In this document: one piece after another, positions 52,932-60,137 of the stretch
Layout: every line of letters starts with the position of its first letter
How positions within the stretch are numbered: position 1 is the stretch's first letter
Assembly: GCF_014837155.1 (NCBI RefSeq)
Contig: NZ_JACYHA010000016.1
Span: 1 to 64,000, forward strand
Length of the DNA stretch: 64,000 nt
Direction of reading: 5' to 3'
Source: Litchfieldia stipae
GTDB taxonomy: Bacteria > Bacillota > Bacilli > Bacillales > Bacillaceae_L
Notes under the pieces: generated by a model
Database searches by the model: none
Seen by the model: the letters and a program-made list of their open reading frames with translations, nothing else
Told to the model about the DNA's origin: nothing
Program-made: the position numbers and the translations under genes

Positions 52932-53894
52932 ATGAAGCGAAAAACAAAAAAAAGATTGAGGACTTTCTTAGTTGTTTGTTTAATCATCATTCTAGGCATA
53001 ATTGCTTATGGCTATCTTCAATATCAGGACGGCCTAAACTCTTCGATGAATCATACTCAGACGAATGAATCCAGTAAAAACGAGTTAAATGAATTTAATG
53101 GGGCAGAAATTGAAAATAATCTTGGAAAAGTGAATGTTTTACTACTTGGCATTGATGCTCGTGGTGAAGAACAATCTCGTACGGATACGATCATGATCGC
53201 CCAATATGATCCAAAAGAAGAAACAGCAAAACTAATCTCAATAATGCGTGATATTTATGTAGATATTCCCGATCACCGAAGCTATAAAATCAATACCGCC
53301 TACTTCCTTGGTGGTGCCGAATTACTAAGACAAACTCTTAAGCTAAATTTTGATATTGATCTCCATTACTACGCCATCATTGATTTCACCGGTTTTGAAA
53401 AAGCAGTTGATGCGCTTGCACCAAATGGAATTGAAATTGATGTTGAAAAGGCCATGTCAAAGCAAATTGGTGTTTCTTTACAGCCTGGACTTCAGCATTT
53501 AAATGGTAAGGAGTTATTAGGCTACGCAAGATTCAGACAGGATGCAGAAGGCGATTTTGGACGAGTTAGACGCCAACAGGAAGTCATCAATGCCTTAAAG
53601 GATGAGGTCATCAGCCTCAATGGAGTAACAAAGCTGCCGCGACTCGTTGGAACTGTCCAGCCATATGTCGAAACAAATCTTGAAACGATGGAAATAATGG
53701 GTCTTCTTAAGGACTTTATTCTTCATCCACCGAATACGATTGAATCACTTCGCATCCCTGTTGATGGATCATTTATTGATGCCTCCTATCCACATGCCGG
53801 GGCTGTTCTTGAAATTGATAAAGAAATGAACCAACGTGAAATCGACTTATTTTTAAATGGACCTTCTGCTATTGGGATTGATACGGAAGGTTAA
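52932..53894 (+). CDS. LytR-CpsA-Psr (LCP) family wall polymer ligase, second copy
   Basis: A 320-residue type II membrane protein with a basic N-terminus, a membrane helix (about 10-32), and an extracellular LCP domain. Key blocks are LLLGIDARGEEQSRTDTIMIAQ, ISIMRDIYVDIPDH, NTAYFLGG and YARFRQDAEGDFGRVRRQQE, with the arginines that bind the pyrophosphate of the polyprenyl donor. It should attach a wall polymer to peptidoglycan, possibly redundantly with the LCP protein at 36526. GGAGGAC precedes the ATG. A GrpB-family gene follows after 15 bp and is probably in the same transcript. Confidence 0.93.
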   Translation: MKRKTKKRLRTFLVVCLIIILGIIAYGYLQYQDGLNSSMNHTQTNESSKNELNEFNGAEIENNLGKVNVLLLGIDARGEEQSRTDTIMIAQYDPKEETAKLISIMRDIYVDIPDHRSYKINTAYFLGGAELLRQTLKLNFDIDLHYYAIIDFTGFEKAVDALAPNGIEIDVEKAMSKQIGVSLQPGLQHLNGKELLGYARFRQDAEGDFGRVRRQQEVINALKDEVISLNGVTKLPRLVGTVQPYVETNLETMEIMGLLKDFILHPPNTIESLRIPVDGSFIDASYPHAGAVLEIDKEMNQREIDLFLNGPSAIGIDTEG

Positions 53895-53909
53895 TAAGGA
53901 GGAAAATAA

Positions 53910-54431
53910 GTGAGAAATGTAATTGTCACTGAATACCAGCCGCAGTGGATTGATATGTTTGAAACAGAGGCACGACATCTTCGTCGTGTCTTTAATGATG
54001 AACTTCTTGACATTCATCATTTCGGAAGCACTTCTGTTCCAGGTCTAAAGGCCAAACCAATCATCGATATTCTCCCTGTCGTGAAGGACATACAGTTGGT
54101 CGATCAATTTAATGATGAAATGATTACATTAGGCTATGAACCAATGGGCGAATACGGGATACATCGAAGACGTTATTTCCGAAAAGGAAAGGACAACAGA
54201 ACCCATCATATTCATGTCTTTGACCAAACAAGTCAGGATGACATTGTCCGCCATTTAGCGGTTCGAGATTATTTACGAACTCATCCTCTAAAAGCAAAAG
54301 AATACGGCGACTTGAAACAACAACTTGCCCATTTACACCCAACAAATATGGAAGCTTACATCAATGGAAAAGATCAGTTCGTAAAAGACCTTGAGCAAAA
54401 AGCAGTAATCTGGTACAAAACAAAGAAATGA
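53910..54431 (+). CDS. GrpB/UPF0157 family protein
   Basis: A 173-residue protein of the GrpB (UPF0157) family with a nucleotidyltransferase-like fold. Diagnostic features are VTEYQPQWIDMFETEA at the N-terminus, HHFGSTSVPGLKAKPIIDILPVV with the GST and D-x-D type residues, and RRRYFRKG with HHIHVFD. No function is established for the family; some members are fused to CoA-biosynthesis enzymes. The start is GTG with AAGGAGG at correct spacing. It lies 15 bp after the LCP gene. Confidence 0.9.
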   Translation: MRNVIVTEYQPQWIDMFETEARHLRRVFNDELLDIHHFGSTSVPGLKAKPIIDILPVVKDIQLVDQFNDEMITLGYEPMGEYGIHRRRYFRKGKDNRTHHIHVFDQTSQDDIVRHLAVRDYLRTHPLKAKEYGDLKQQLAHLHPTNMEAYINGKDQFVKDLEQKAVIWYKTKK

Positions 54432-54485
54432 TTTCCCCTCATGTTCACAACATTGTAACAATTTACAATAATTTAACATAGCTAT

Positions 54486-54499
54486 TGAAATCGTTTTCA
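54486..54499. promoter_or_regulatory. cre-like site (CcpA operator)
   Basis: TGAAATCGTTTTCA fits every fixed position of the degenerate cre consensus TGWNANCGNTNWCA. It lies about 55 bp after the GrpB-family stop and about 75 bp upstream of the -35 box of the riboswitch promoter. Which transcript it would affect is uncertain. Confidence 0.5.
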
Positions 54500-54523
54500 T
54501 TTATACTTAAAACATAGGAAAAA

Positions 54524-54570
54524 AGCCAGTTCTACAGCATTTATCTAGTACTGGTCCTCTTTTTCTTCTT
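54524..54570 (+). terminator. probable terminator of the LCP/GrpB transcript
   Basis: CCAGT pairs with ACTGG across an 18-19 base loop, followed by TCCTCTTTTTC. The stem is short, so efficiency is uncertain. Confidence 0.5.
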
Positions 54571-54572
54571 AA

Positions 54573-54601
54573 TTGACAAAATATTTTTAACTTTATATAC
54601 T
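54573..54601 (+). promoter_or_regulatory. consensus sigma-A promoter of the riboswitch leader
   Basis: TTGACA (54573-54578), a 17-bp spacer and TATACT (54596-54601). Transcription would begin near 54608, about 20 bases before the aptamer. Confidence 0.8.
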
Positions 54602-54621
54602 ATGCAAGGAAGTATAATTAT

Positions 54622-54746
54622 GAGTCTCCTAAAGGGGAGTAGCTTTTACAGCAAAGTCGTCATCACGGGGTACATTGCCCTCGGCTTTGTTGGCAACATA
54701 TCTGTTGTTAGCAAGACCTTTACCCTCACTTGAGTAAAAGGTTTTG
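54622..54746 (+). ncRNA. yybP-ykoY (manganese) riboswitch
   Basis: The conserved core is present in order: AAAGGGGAGTAGC at 54631-54643, AAGTCGTCAT (about 54654-54663), GGCTTTGTTGGCAACATA (about 54682-54699), and TTAGCAAGACCTTT at 54707-54721, whose CCTTT closes P1 with AAAGG. The 3' P1 strand can instead pair with GTAAAAGGT at about 54733-54741 followed by TTTGTTG, which is a plausible ligand-controlled terminator. Family members sense Mn2+ and normally control exporters such as TerC-like or P-type ATPase proteins. No such gene follows here; the first credible gene is a small basic protein 250 bases on. Confidence 0.85.
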
Positions 54747-54758
54747 TTGTCAATTACA

Positions 54759-54794
54759 TGGCCTTTTTCCAATGAGGAGAAAAGCCATTTTTCG
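54759..54794 (+). terminator. second hairpin downstream of the riboswitch
   Basis: GGCCTTTTTCC and GGAGAAAAGCC form a stem of about 10 bp around AATGA, followed by ATTTTTC. It would end or further limit transcription from the riboswitch promoter. Confidence 0.65.
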
Positions 54795-54995
54795 GGAACA
54801 TTTCAATTATCTAAACTTTCCGAAAATAAACAATTCAATACTAGGATTCTTGTAATCACAAGTTCTTGGGACACAGCAAGAATGGAGATTCTCTACGACC
54901 TTAGTTATATAGTCACCGTGTTTATACAACTTTTTTTGCTACACCGATTGAATGCTCAATCAATCTTAAATCTGAAATGAAAGTAGGAAACCAAT

Positions 54996-55130
54996 ATGTT
55001 AAAAAGAATGCAAACAAAGAAATCATTAAAAACCCTTATCCTTGAGAATAAAGAAAGCTTGCTAAAAGACAAAGCTGAAATCGATCGTATTGAAAAGCGT
55101 CTCGAAGATAAACATATGCATCAGAAATAA
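54996..55130 (+). CDS. FbpB-family small basic protein
   Basis: A 44-residue basic, helical protein. The stretch SLKTLILENKESLLKDKAEID, followed by RIEKRLEDKH, fits the FbpB family of small basic proteins (Fur-regulated FbpB of Bacillus subtilis and its paralogues). FbpB helps small RNA FsrA repress iron-using enzymes when iron is scarce; not all paralogues are known to do this. The ribosome site is modest (TAGGAAA). It lies downstream of an Mn-type riboswitch with a strong promoter and is followed by a terminator, so it may be the gene served by that leader. No Fur box was recognised. Confidence 0.75.
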   Translation: MLKRMQTKKSLKTLILENKESLLKDKAEIDRIEKRLEDKHMHQK

Positions 55131-55144
55131 CATGCAAAAGAATG

Positions 55145-55182
55145 GATCTACTTCACTTGATAAGTAGATTCTTTTTTTACCC
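55145..55182 (+). terminator. terminator after the FbpB-like gene
   Basis: GGATCTACTT pairs with AAGTAGATTC (one wobble) around CACTTGAT and is followed by TTTTTTT. Confidence 0.9.
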
Positions 55183-55233
55183 TTTTGTCATGGAACACCC
55201 GTGGTGTCAGAACAGTTTCATTTGCAAGAATAT

Positions 55234-55262
55234 TTGCCGAATAGTAGACATTATTATATAAT
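55234..55262 (+). promoter_or_regulatory. sigma-A type promoter of ppc
   Basis: TTGCCG (55234-55239), a 17-bp spacer and TATAAT (55257-55262). The predicted start near 55269 gives ppc a leader of about 190 bases. Confidence 0.65.
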
Positions 55263-55272
55263 TAAACATCAA

Positions 55273-55384
55273 GGTAGATTTATTTAAGTGTAGCCTCGGA
55301 GTCATTCCTTATTTTCTCCTCTGTATATCTAAGTTTTATTTCAATAAACCTATTATTCTATAAGTGATTGTAAGAAAATCTACC
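55273..55384 (+). promoter_or_regulatory. ppc leader closed by a 9-bp long-range stem
   Basis: GGTAGATTT at 55273-55281 and AAATCTACC at 55376-55384 are perfect complements. The left strand begins about four bases after the predicted transcript start, so the leader could fold as a closed domain of about 110 bases. I recognise no known riboswitch class in it, and no terminator follows before ppc. Confidence 0.35.
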
Positions 55385-55459
55385 AAAAGAAAAGTTAGAA
55401 ATTTTAAAAAATACTAAATATAGTTACTCTTATTCCAATAAAAGAAGGTGATCATCATT

Positions 55460-58219
55460 ATGACAGCTGAAATCAAAGCAAATGTAACAAACTCTCCACT
55501 TCGCCGTGATGTGAAGATGCTAGGAAATATTCTTGGTGAGGTCCTAGAATATCATGGTGGGGTTGAATTAGTGGACATTGTGGAACGAATTCGTAAGATG
55601 ACAAAGGATTTGAGAACAGAATTTAATTCTAACACCTATAATGAGCTAAAATCAGAAATCCGAGGTCTTAAGCCTCCTCTCCGTCAACATGTGATTCGTG
55701 CGTTCTCAGTGTATTTCCATTTAGTAAATATCGCTGAACAAAACCATCGAATTCGCAGAAGAAGAGAATATCAGATTCAATCTGAAAGCGGTTATCAACC
55801 CCTTTCGCTAGAAGGTGCAGTCATTTCGTTAAAAGAACACCAAGTGTCAGAGAAATCGATCAAAGAGGTGCTTGATTCACTGTCATTAGAATTGATCATT
55901 ACTGCTCATCCTACTGAATCAACGAAACGCACAGTACTTGAAATTCAGAAACGAATTGCCTTAATCCTTCAACAATTCGATAACCAAATGCTCACGAAAA
56001 AGGAGCGTTTAACGTTAGAGGAGCAGTTAGTGCACGAAGTCACCGTTTTATGGCAAACTGACGAGTTGCGATATCGAAAGCCAACAGTCATGGATGAAGT
56101 TATGAATGGACTTTATTATTTTGATGAGACGTTATTTGATGTTCTACCAGACATCCATCAGGAATTAGAGGATTCTCTAAAAGAAAAATTCTCTGATCAC
56201 ACATGGGACGTTCCGAATTTCCTTCGTTTCGGTTCATGGATTGGTGGAGACCGAGATGGGAATCCAAATGTCACGCCTGAGGTGACTTGGCAGACGTTAA
56301 ATGCTCAACGAAAATTAGTATTAACGAAATATGAGCAATCGCTCATTTCAATGATGAAGAAATTCAGCTACTCCACCACTCGAGTAGAAGTTACTAATGA
56401 GCTTGTGGAATCTGTCTTAGAGGGCGAAGCTACCCTTCCCGCTGATAAAATTTGGAGTGTTGATAACGAAATCTATCGACGTAAGTTTGCAATAATCATT
56501 AATCGATTACAACAAATCGGTCAAAGTGAACACGGCTATTCAACATCAGACGAACTACTTAATGATTTAGTCCTTATCAAACAAAGCGTGAAAAAGCATC
56601 AGCCTTCAAAACGTGAGTTAAAGGAATTAAACAAACTCATTCGCCAAGTACAGCTATTTGGCTTCCATTTAGCAACACTAGATATAAGAAATCATAGTGG
56701 TGAGCATGAAGCTGCAGTGGCTGAGATTTTCAAAAAGGTTAATTTCGTCGATAACTACTCACAATTATCAGAGTCAGAGAAATTAGCTTTACTTGAGAAA
56801 TCATTAAAGGACCCAAGACCATTTCTACTGACTGATGAGGACTATACAAAGGAAACACAAGAAACCCTTAAGGTCTTCAAAATGATCAAGGAAGCACATA
56901 AGGAATTTGGCAAGCGTTCGATCGAAGTCTACTTAATCAGTATGACGCAATCTGCAAGTGATTTACTTGAAGTGCTAGTGTTAGCCAAAGAGTTTGGCAT
57001 CTATCGCTTACATGCAGATGGTCGAGTTGAAAGTCATTTAAATATCGCTCCCCTACTTGAAACGGTAGATGATTTAGTTGCTGGACCGAAGATCATGGAA
57101 ACTCTGTTCCAAATGGATTTCTATCGTCGTCATATTGAAATCCTAGGTGATCAACAAGAAATCATGCTCGGCTACTCTGACGGAAGTAAGGATGGCGGAA
57201 CATTAACTGCGAACTGGAAGCTGTTCATGGCCCAAAAGGAAATTCATGATATGGCTCGGAAATACAACATTCGTCTGAAATTCTTCCATGGACGTGGTGG
57301 TTCTCTCGGTCGTGGCGGCGGTCCATTAAATCGCAGCATCCTATCTCAACCAAGAGAAACACTGGGAGATGGCGTGAAGATTACAGAGCAAGGTGAAGTA
57401 CTTTCTTCACGATACTTAGTGACCGAAATTGCTCATCGAAGCTTAGAGCAAGCAGCAGCTACCTTACTTAAAGCAGCAGCTCATATTTCAGATGATGCAG
57501 ATTCCATTTATGCTCGTGAAGAAGCATGGGAGAAAGCAATGGATGAAATATCTGATGCGGCTCTTGTGAAATATCAGTCATTGGTATTCAATGATCCTGA
57601 CTTCTTAACCTATTTCAATCAAGCGACTCCACTATTAGAGCTTGGAGCGTTAAATATTGGTTCAAGACCGATGAGTCGAAAAAATAGCAGTCGCTTTGAA
57701 GATTTACGTGCCATTCCATGGGTATTTGCTTGGACACAAAGTCGCCAGCTCTTCCCTGCTTGGTATGCAGCCGGGACTGGACTTTCTAGCTTCGCTACTA
57801 AGAGTGCGGCAAATCTAAGCATGCTTCAAGAAATGTATAAAAAATGGCCATTCTTCAAATCAACGATTGATAATTTACAAATGGCCTTGATGAAAGCTGA
57901 TATTATGGCAGCAAAGGAATATACAGAGCTAGTTGAAGACCAAACGATTGCTGCACGTATCTTTGGAGACATCGTAGAAGAATATGATCGTACGAAGAAT
58001 ATTCTTCTTCAAATTAGTAATGATGATGAATTGTTAGAAAGTAATCCTAATATCCAAGAATCAGTCCGTCGACGTAATCCATACGTTGATCCACTGAATT
58101 ATCTACAGGTAGAGCTTATTCGTTCCCTTCGTGAGGAAGAAGAGCCAAGTGACGAACTGATTACCGAAGTATTACTGACAATCAATGGGATTGCCGCTGG
58201 ATTGCGCAATACTGGTTGA
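55460..58219 (+). CDS. ppc: phosphoenolpyruvate carboxylase
   Basis: A 919-residue cytosolic enzyme that carboxylates phosphoenolpyruvate with bicarbonate to oxaloacetate, replenishing the TCA cycle. Catalytic blocks are ITAHPTESTKRT with the active-site His, GSWIGGDRDGNPNVT, GYSDGSKDGG, and the mobile loop FHGRGGSLGRGGGP. Its length fits bacterial PEPC. Many Bacillus species rely on pyruvate carboxylase and lack ppc, so its presence may help to place the strain. The frame starts with a GTG four codons earlier, but the ATG used here follows GAAGGTGATC at normal spacing. It is monocistronic with a long leader and a strong terminator. Confidence 0.97.
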   Translation: MTAEIKANVTNSPLRRDVKMLGNILGEVLEYHGGVELVDIVERIRKMTKDLRTEFNSNTYNELKSEIRGLKPPLRQHVIRAFSVYFHLVNIAEQNHRIRRRREYQIQSESGYQPLSLEGAVISLKEHQVSEKSIKEVLDSLSLELIITAHPTESTKRTVLEIQKRIALILQQFDNQMLTKKERLTLEEQLVHEVTVLWQTDELRYRKPTVMDEVMNGLYYFDETLFDVLPDIHQELEDSLKEKFSDHTWDVPNFLRFGSWIGGDRDGNPNVTPEVTWQTLNAQRKLVLTKYEQSLISMMKKFSYSTTRVEVTNELVESVLEGEATLPADKIWSVDNEIYRRKFAIIINRLQQIGQSEHGYSTSDELLNDLVLIKQSVKKHQPSKRELKELNKLIRQVQLFGFHLATLDIRNHSGEHEAAVAEIFKKVNFVDNYSQLSESEKLALLEKSLKDPRPFLLTDEDYTKETQETLKVFKMIKEAHKEFGKRSIEVYLISMTQSASDLLEVLVLAKEFGIYRLHADGRVESHLNIAPLLETVDDLVAGPKIMETLFQMDFYRRHIEILGDQQEIMLGYSDGSKDGGTLTANWKLFMAQKEIHDMARKYNIRLKFFHGRGGSLGRGGGPLNRSILSQPRETLGDGVKITEQGEVLSSRYLVTEIAHRSLEQAAATLLKAAAHISDDADSIYAREEAWEKAMDEISDAALVKYQSLVFNDPDFLTYFNQATPLLELGALNIGSRPMSRKNSSRFEDLRAIPWVFAWTQSRQLFPAWYAAGTGLSSFATKSAANLSMLQEMYKKWPFFKSTIDNLQMALMKADIMAAKEYTELVEDQTIAARIFGDIVEEYDRTKNILLQISNDDELLESNPNIQESVRRRNPYVDPLNYLQVELIRSLREEEEPSDELITEVLLTINGIAAGLRNTG

Positions 58220-58230
58220 TTTGATAGAAA

Positions 58231-58276
58231 GCGAGCAGCATGTTCCCCCTTTTTTGGGGGCTTGCTGCTTTTTTTG
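58231..58276 (+). terminator. terminator of ppc
   Basis: AGCAGCATGTTCCCCC pairs with GGGGGCTTGCTGCT (CCCCC/GGGGG and GCAGC/GCTGC) and is followed by seven T's. Confidence 0.95.
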
Positions 58277-58338
58277 ATGAGAGGAGAATTTCACTTTTAG
58301 TGATGATTGAAATGCATTCTAGCTTTTTTCTGCTTCAT

Positions 58339-58690
58339 CGGATTGTGATGAGTTTTCGTCGAATTCTTCCTCTTTTTCGTTGAATTGTGGTGAGCTTTCG
58401 TTGGATTCTGATCTCTTTTCGTCGGATTCTTGCCATGTGTTTGGGCTTTTTTTCTACTTCGTCGAATTCTTCCCCTTTTTCGTTGAATTGTGGTGAGCTT
58501 TCGTTGGATTCTGGACTCTTTTCGTCGGATTATCGCCATGTGTTTGGGCTTTTTTTCTACTTCGTCGAATTCTTCCCCTTTTTCGTTGAATTGTGGTGAG
58601 CTTTCGTTGGATTCTGGACTCTTTTCGTCGGATTATCGCCATGTTTTCAGGCTTTTTTCCACTCCGCTTCGTCAGACTCTGGCCCCATTC
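58339..58690. repeat. 103-bp tandem repeat array built from a TTCGTYGRATT sub-unit
   Basis: The segment TGAATTGTGGTGAGCTTTCG starts at 58381, 58484 and 58587, giving an exact period of 103 bp over nearly three units. Within each unit the short motif TTCGTCGAATTC, TTCGTTGAATTG, TTCGTTGGATTC or TTCGTCGGATTA appears four times at uneven spacing, so the 103-bp unit itself grew from a smaller one. Both strands have open frames through it (minus products rich in Asn-Pro-Thr-Lys), but without ribosome sites. It fills most of the 640-bp gap after ppc. Confidence 0.9.
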
Positions 58691-58811
58691 CGTCGGTTTC
58701 CCTCATCCCCCTTCATAACCAGAATAAATTCATACATTTCAATAAAAATCAACAATTATTTTCAAAAAAGAGCACTAAAATTTTTAAATGTGAATAAAAT
58801 AGTAAAAAAGA

Positions 58812-58839
58812 TTGACAATTTTGTGACAAAGTATAGAAT
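58812..58839 (+). promoter_or_regulatory. sigma-A type promoter of the small membrane protein gene
   Basis: TTGACA (58812-58817), a 16-bp spacer and TAGAAT (58834-58839), only 24 bp before the ATG at 58864. Confidence 0.7.
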
Positions 58840-58863
58840 ATTTAGTATAAGGAGTTGATAACG

Positions 58864-59097
58864 ATGGTTGGAGTAAACTCAAAGAAGATGAAAACGGTAC
58901 GTAAGATTTCTACAGTTGGTATTTCAGTTGGACTCATTTCTATGTTGATCGGCCTAGTTGTAAGCGGATTCAATCCTGCGGCATTTGTTCCTCTTTTAGG
59001 TGGAGGCATCATTTATGCATCAATGGTATTCTTCGGCTTCGGTTTATTTCTTTGCTTGATTGAAGAAATTGCTGACAAAGCAAAAGGAGAAGTTTGA
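58864..59097 (+). CDS. 77-residue small membrane protein of unknown function
   Basis: A small protein with a basic N-terminus (NSKKMKTVRKIS) and two hydrophobic helices (about 16-36 and 44-66), ending in an acidic/basic tail (EEIADKAKGEV). Not recognised. AAGGAG lies nine bases before the ATG; a TTG three codons earlier has no site of its own. It has its own promoter with very short leader and a terminator downstream, so it is a monocistronic unit between the tandem repeat array and the convergent qox operon. Confidence 0.75.
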   Translation: MVGVNSKKMKTVRKISTVGISVGLISMLIGLVVSGFNPAAFVPLLGGGIIYASMVFFGFGLFLCLIEEIADKAKGEV

Positions 59098-59149
59098 TCA
59101 CAAGTCTGAATTAAGGTTACACTCTTTAATATTATTTTTTAACCAAAAT

Positions 59150-59188
59150 AAAAAAACTATTGCAAGTAAATTCACTCACAATAGTCTT
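59150..59188 (-). terminator. terminator of the qox operon
   Basis: On the minus strand GACTATTG pairs with CAATAGTT around a 16-base loop and is followed by seven T's. It lies about 40 bp past the qoxD stop at 59228. Confidence 0.75.
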
Positions 59189-59194
59189 CATTTT

Positions 59195-59228
59195 ACGAGC
59201 CTCCCTTTAGTAGGAGGCTCTTTTTATT
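59195..59228 (+). terminator. terminator of the small membrane protein gene
   Basis: GAGCCTCC pairs with GGAGGCTC around CTTTAGTA, followed by TTTTTATTT. On the minus strand it lies next to the qoxD stop. Confidence 0.85.
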
Positions 59229-59530
59229 TACCCTACGGCATGCCCTGAAGTTAGGACCCAAATACTTCCGATCACAATGACTGCTGCAAGAAAAATACTG
59301 TATGCCATGTTGACCAAGTTAATTTTACCCTCTGCACCCTCATTCACGTGCATGAACATCGTTAATTGAAGTCCAGCCTGGAAGAAGGCAAGTGTACCAG
59401 CAATGTACATTTTCGTTGTGCCAGAGAAATCGGTCTTAAGAGCAATGATAAGTGCTAACAAAGTCATGATGAGTGATAGTAAATATCCAGCTACATGACG
59501 ATATGGAAAGCCTGTGTCATGCTTCTTCAT
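59228..59530 (-). CDS. qoxD: cytochrome aa3 quinol oxidase subunit IV
   Basis: A 100-residue protein with three membrane helices, the small subunit of the aa3-600 menaquinol oxidase. FPYRHVAGYLLSLIMTLLALIIA, FFQAGLQLTMFMHVNEG and AVIVIGSIWVL follow the QoxD/CyoD pattern. It stabilises the complex and has no cofactor. It begins one base after the qoxC stop (TAATATG), so translation is coupled. It is the last gene of the operon. The C-terminus is shorter than in Bacillus subtilis QoxD and lacks its His-rich tail. Confidence 0.95.
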   Translation of the reverse strand: MKKHDTGFPYRHVAGYLLSLIMTLLALIIALKTDFSGTTKMYIAGTLAFFQAGLQLTMFMHVNEGAEGKINLVNMAYSIFLAAVIVIGSIWVLTSGHAVG

Positions 59531-59531
59531 A

Positions 59532-60137
59532 TTACATCACCATCCCTTTCAAGTAGACGAATGTGAAGATGAAAATCCATACAACGTCTAAGAAATGCCA
59601 GTAAAGACTGAAAATAAATGTTTTACGAGCAGTTGTAGGTGTTAACCCTCTTTTTAGAAGTTGAAGAATAATTAAAATTCCCCAACCTATCCCTAGAGAT
59701 ACGTGAGCTCCGTGAGTTCCAAGAAGGGTAAATAAAGCTGATGTAAAGGCACTTGTGCCAATCGCAGCACCTTCATGAACGAATACATTAAACTCATAAA
59801 TTTCGACTCCAAGGAAGCCAAGACCAAGAATTAAAGTGATCACGAACCATATTAGAAGTCCTTTCAGGTTATGATTACGCATTTCACGAATCGCAAGGCC
59901 TGCTGTGAAACTACTTGTTAAAAGAAGAAATGTATTGATCATTAATTCTTTTACATGGAATAGATCTGCCCCAGATGGGCCACCAGCTGTTCGGTCTACT
60001 AAAATAAAGTAAGTAGCGAACAGGGTGGCAAATAGGACGATTTCAGCGCCAAGGAATACCCAGAAGCCTAGGATATTCATTTGGTCCTGCTGTTTTTGAT
60101 ATTCAAGTGGTAAAGACGTATCCACTTTTCCAGCCAT
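59532..60137 (-). CDS. qoxC: cytochrome aa3 quinol oxidase subunit III
   Basis: A 201-residue protein with five membrane helices, subunit III of the heme-copper quinol oxidase. NILGFWVFLGAEIVLFATLFATYF with the conserved Glu, GTHGAHVSLGIGWGI and YWHFLDVVWIFIFTFVYL are typical of the subunit III family in quinol oxidases. It overlaps the qoxB stop by one base (TAATG) and has GAGAGGTGAT as its ribosome site. It has no cofactor and supports proton uptake and turnover stability of subunit I. Confidence 0.96.
   Translation of the reverse strand: MAGKVDTSLPLEYQKQQDQMNILGFWVFLGAEIVLFATLFATYFILVDRTAGGPSGADLFHVKELMINTFLLLTSSFTAGLAIREMRNHNLKGLLIWFVITLILGLGFLGVEIYEFNVFVHEGAAIGTSAFTSALFTLLGTHGAHVSLGIGWGILIILQLLKRGLTPTTARKTFIFSLYWHFLDVVWIFIFTFVYLKGMVM

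Noticed and set aside
54744-54980. 78-codon frame directly after the riboswitch, considered as the controlled gene or a decayed TerC
   Set aside because: It starts inside a hairpin with T-run, has no ribosome site, and shows no TerC-like residues in any frame I read.
58297-58642. Minus-strand Lys/Arg-rich frames in the tandem repeat array
   Set aside because: They exist because the repeat unit lacks stop codons in that frame; no ribosome site, and the product is only repeat translation.
58339-58690. Tandem array considered as a CRISPR
   Set aside because: Units are 103 bp with repeat identity across the whole unit, no unique spacers, and no cas genes.
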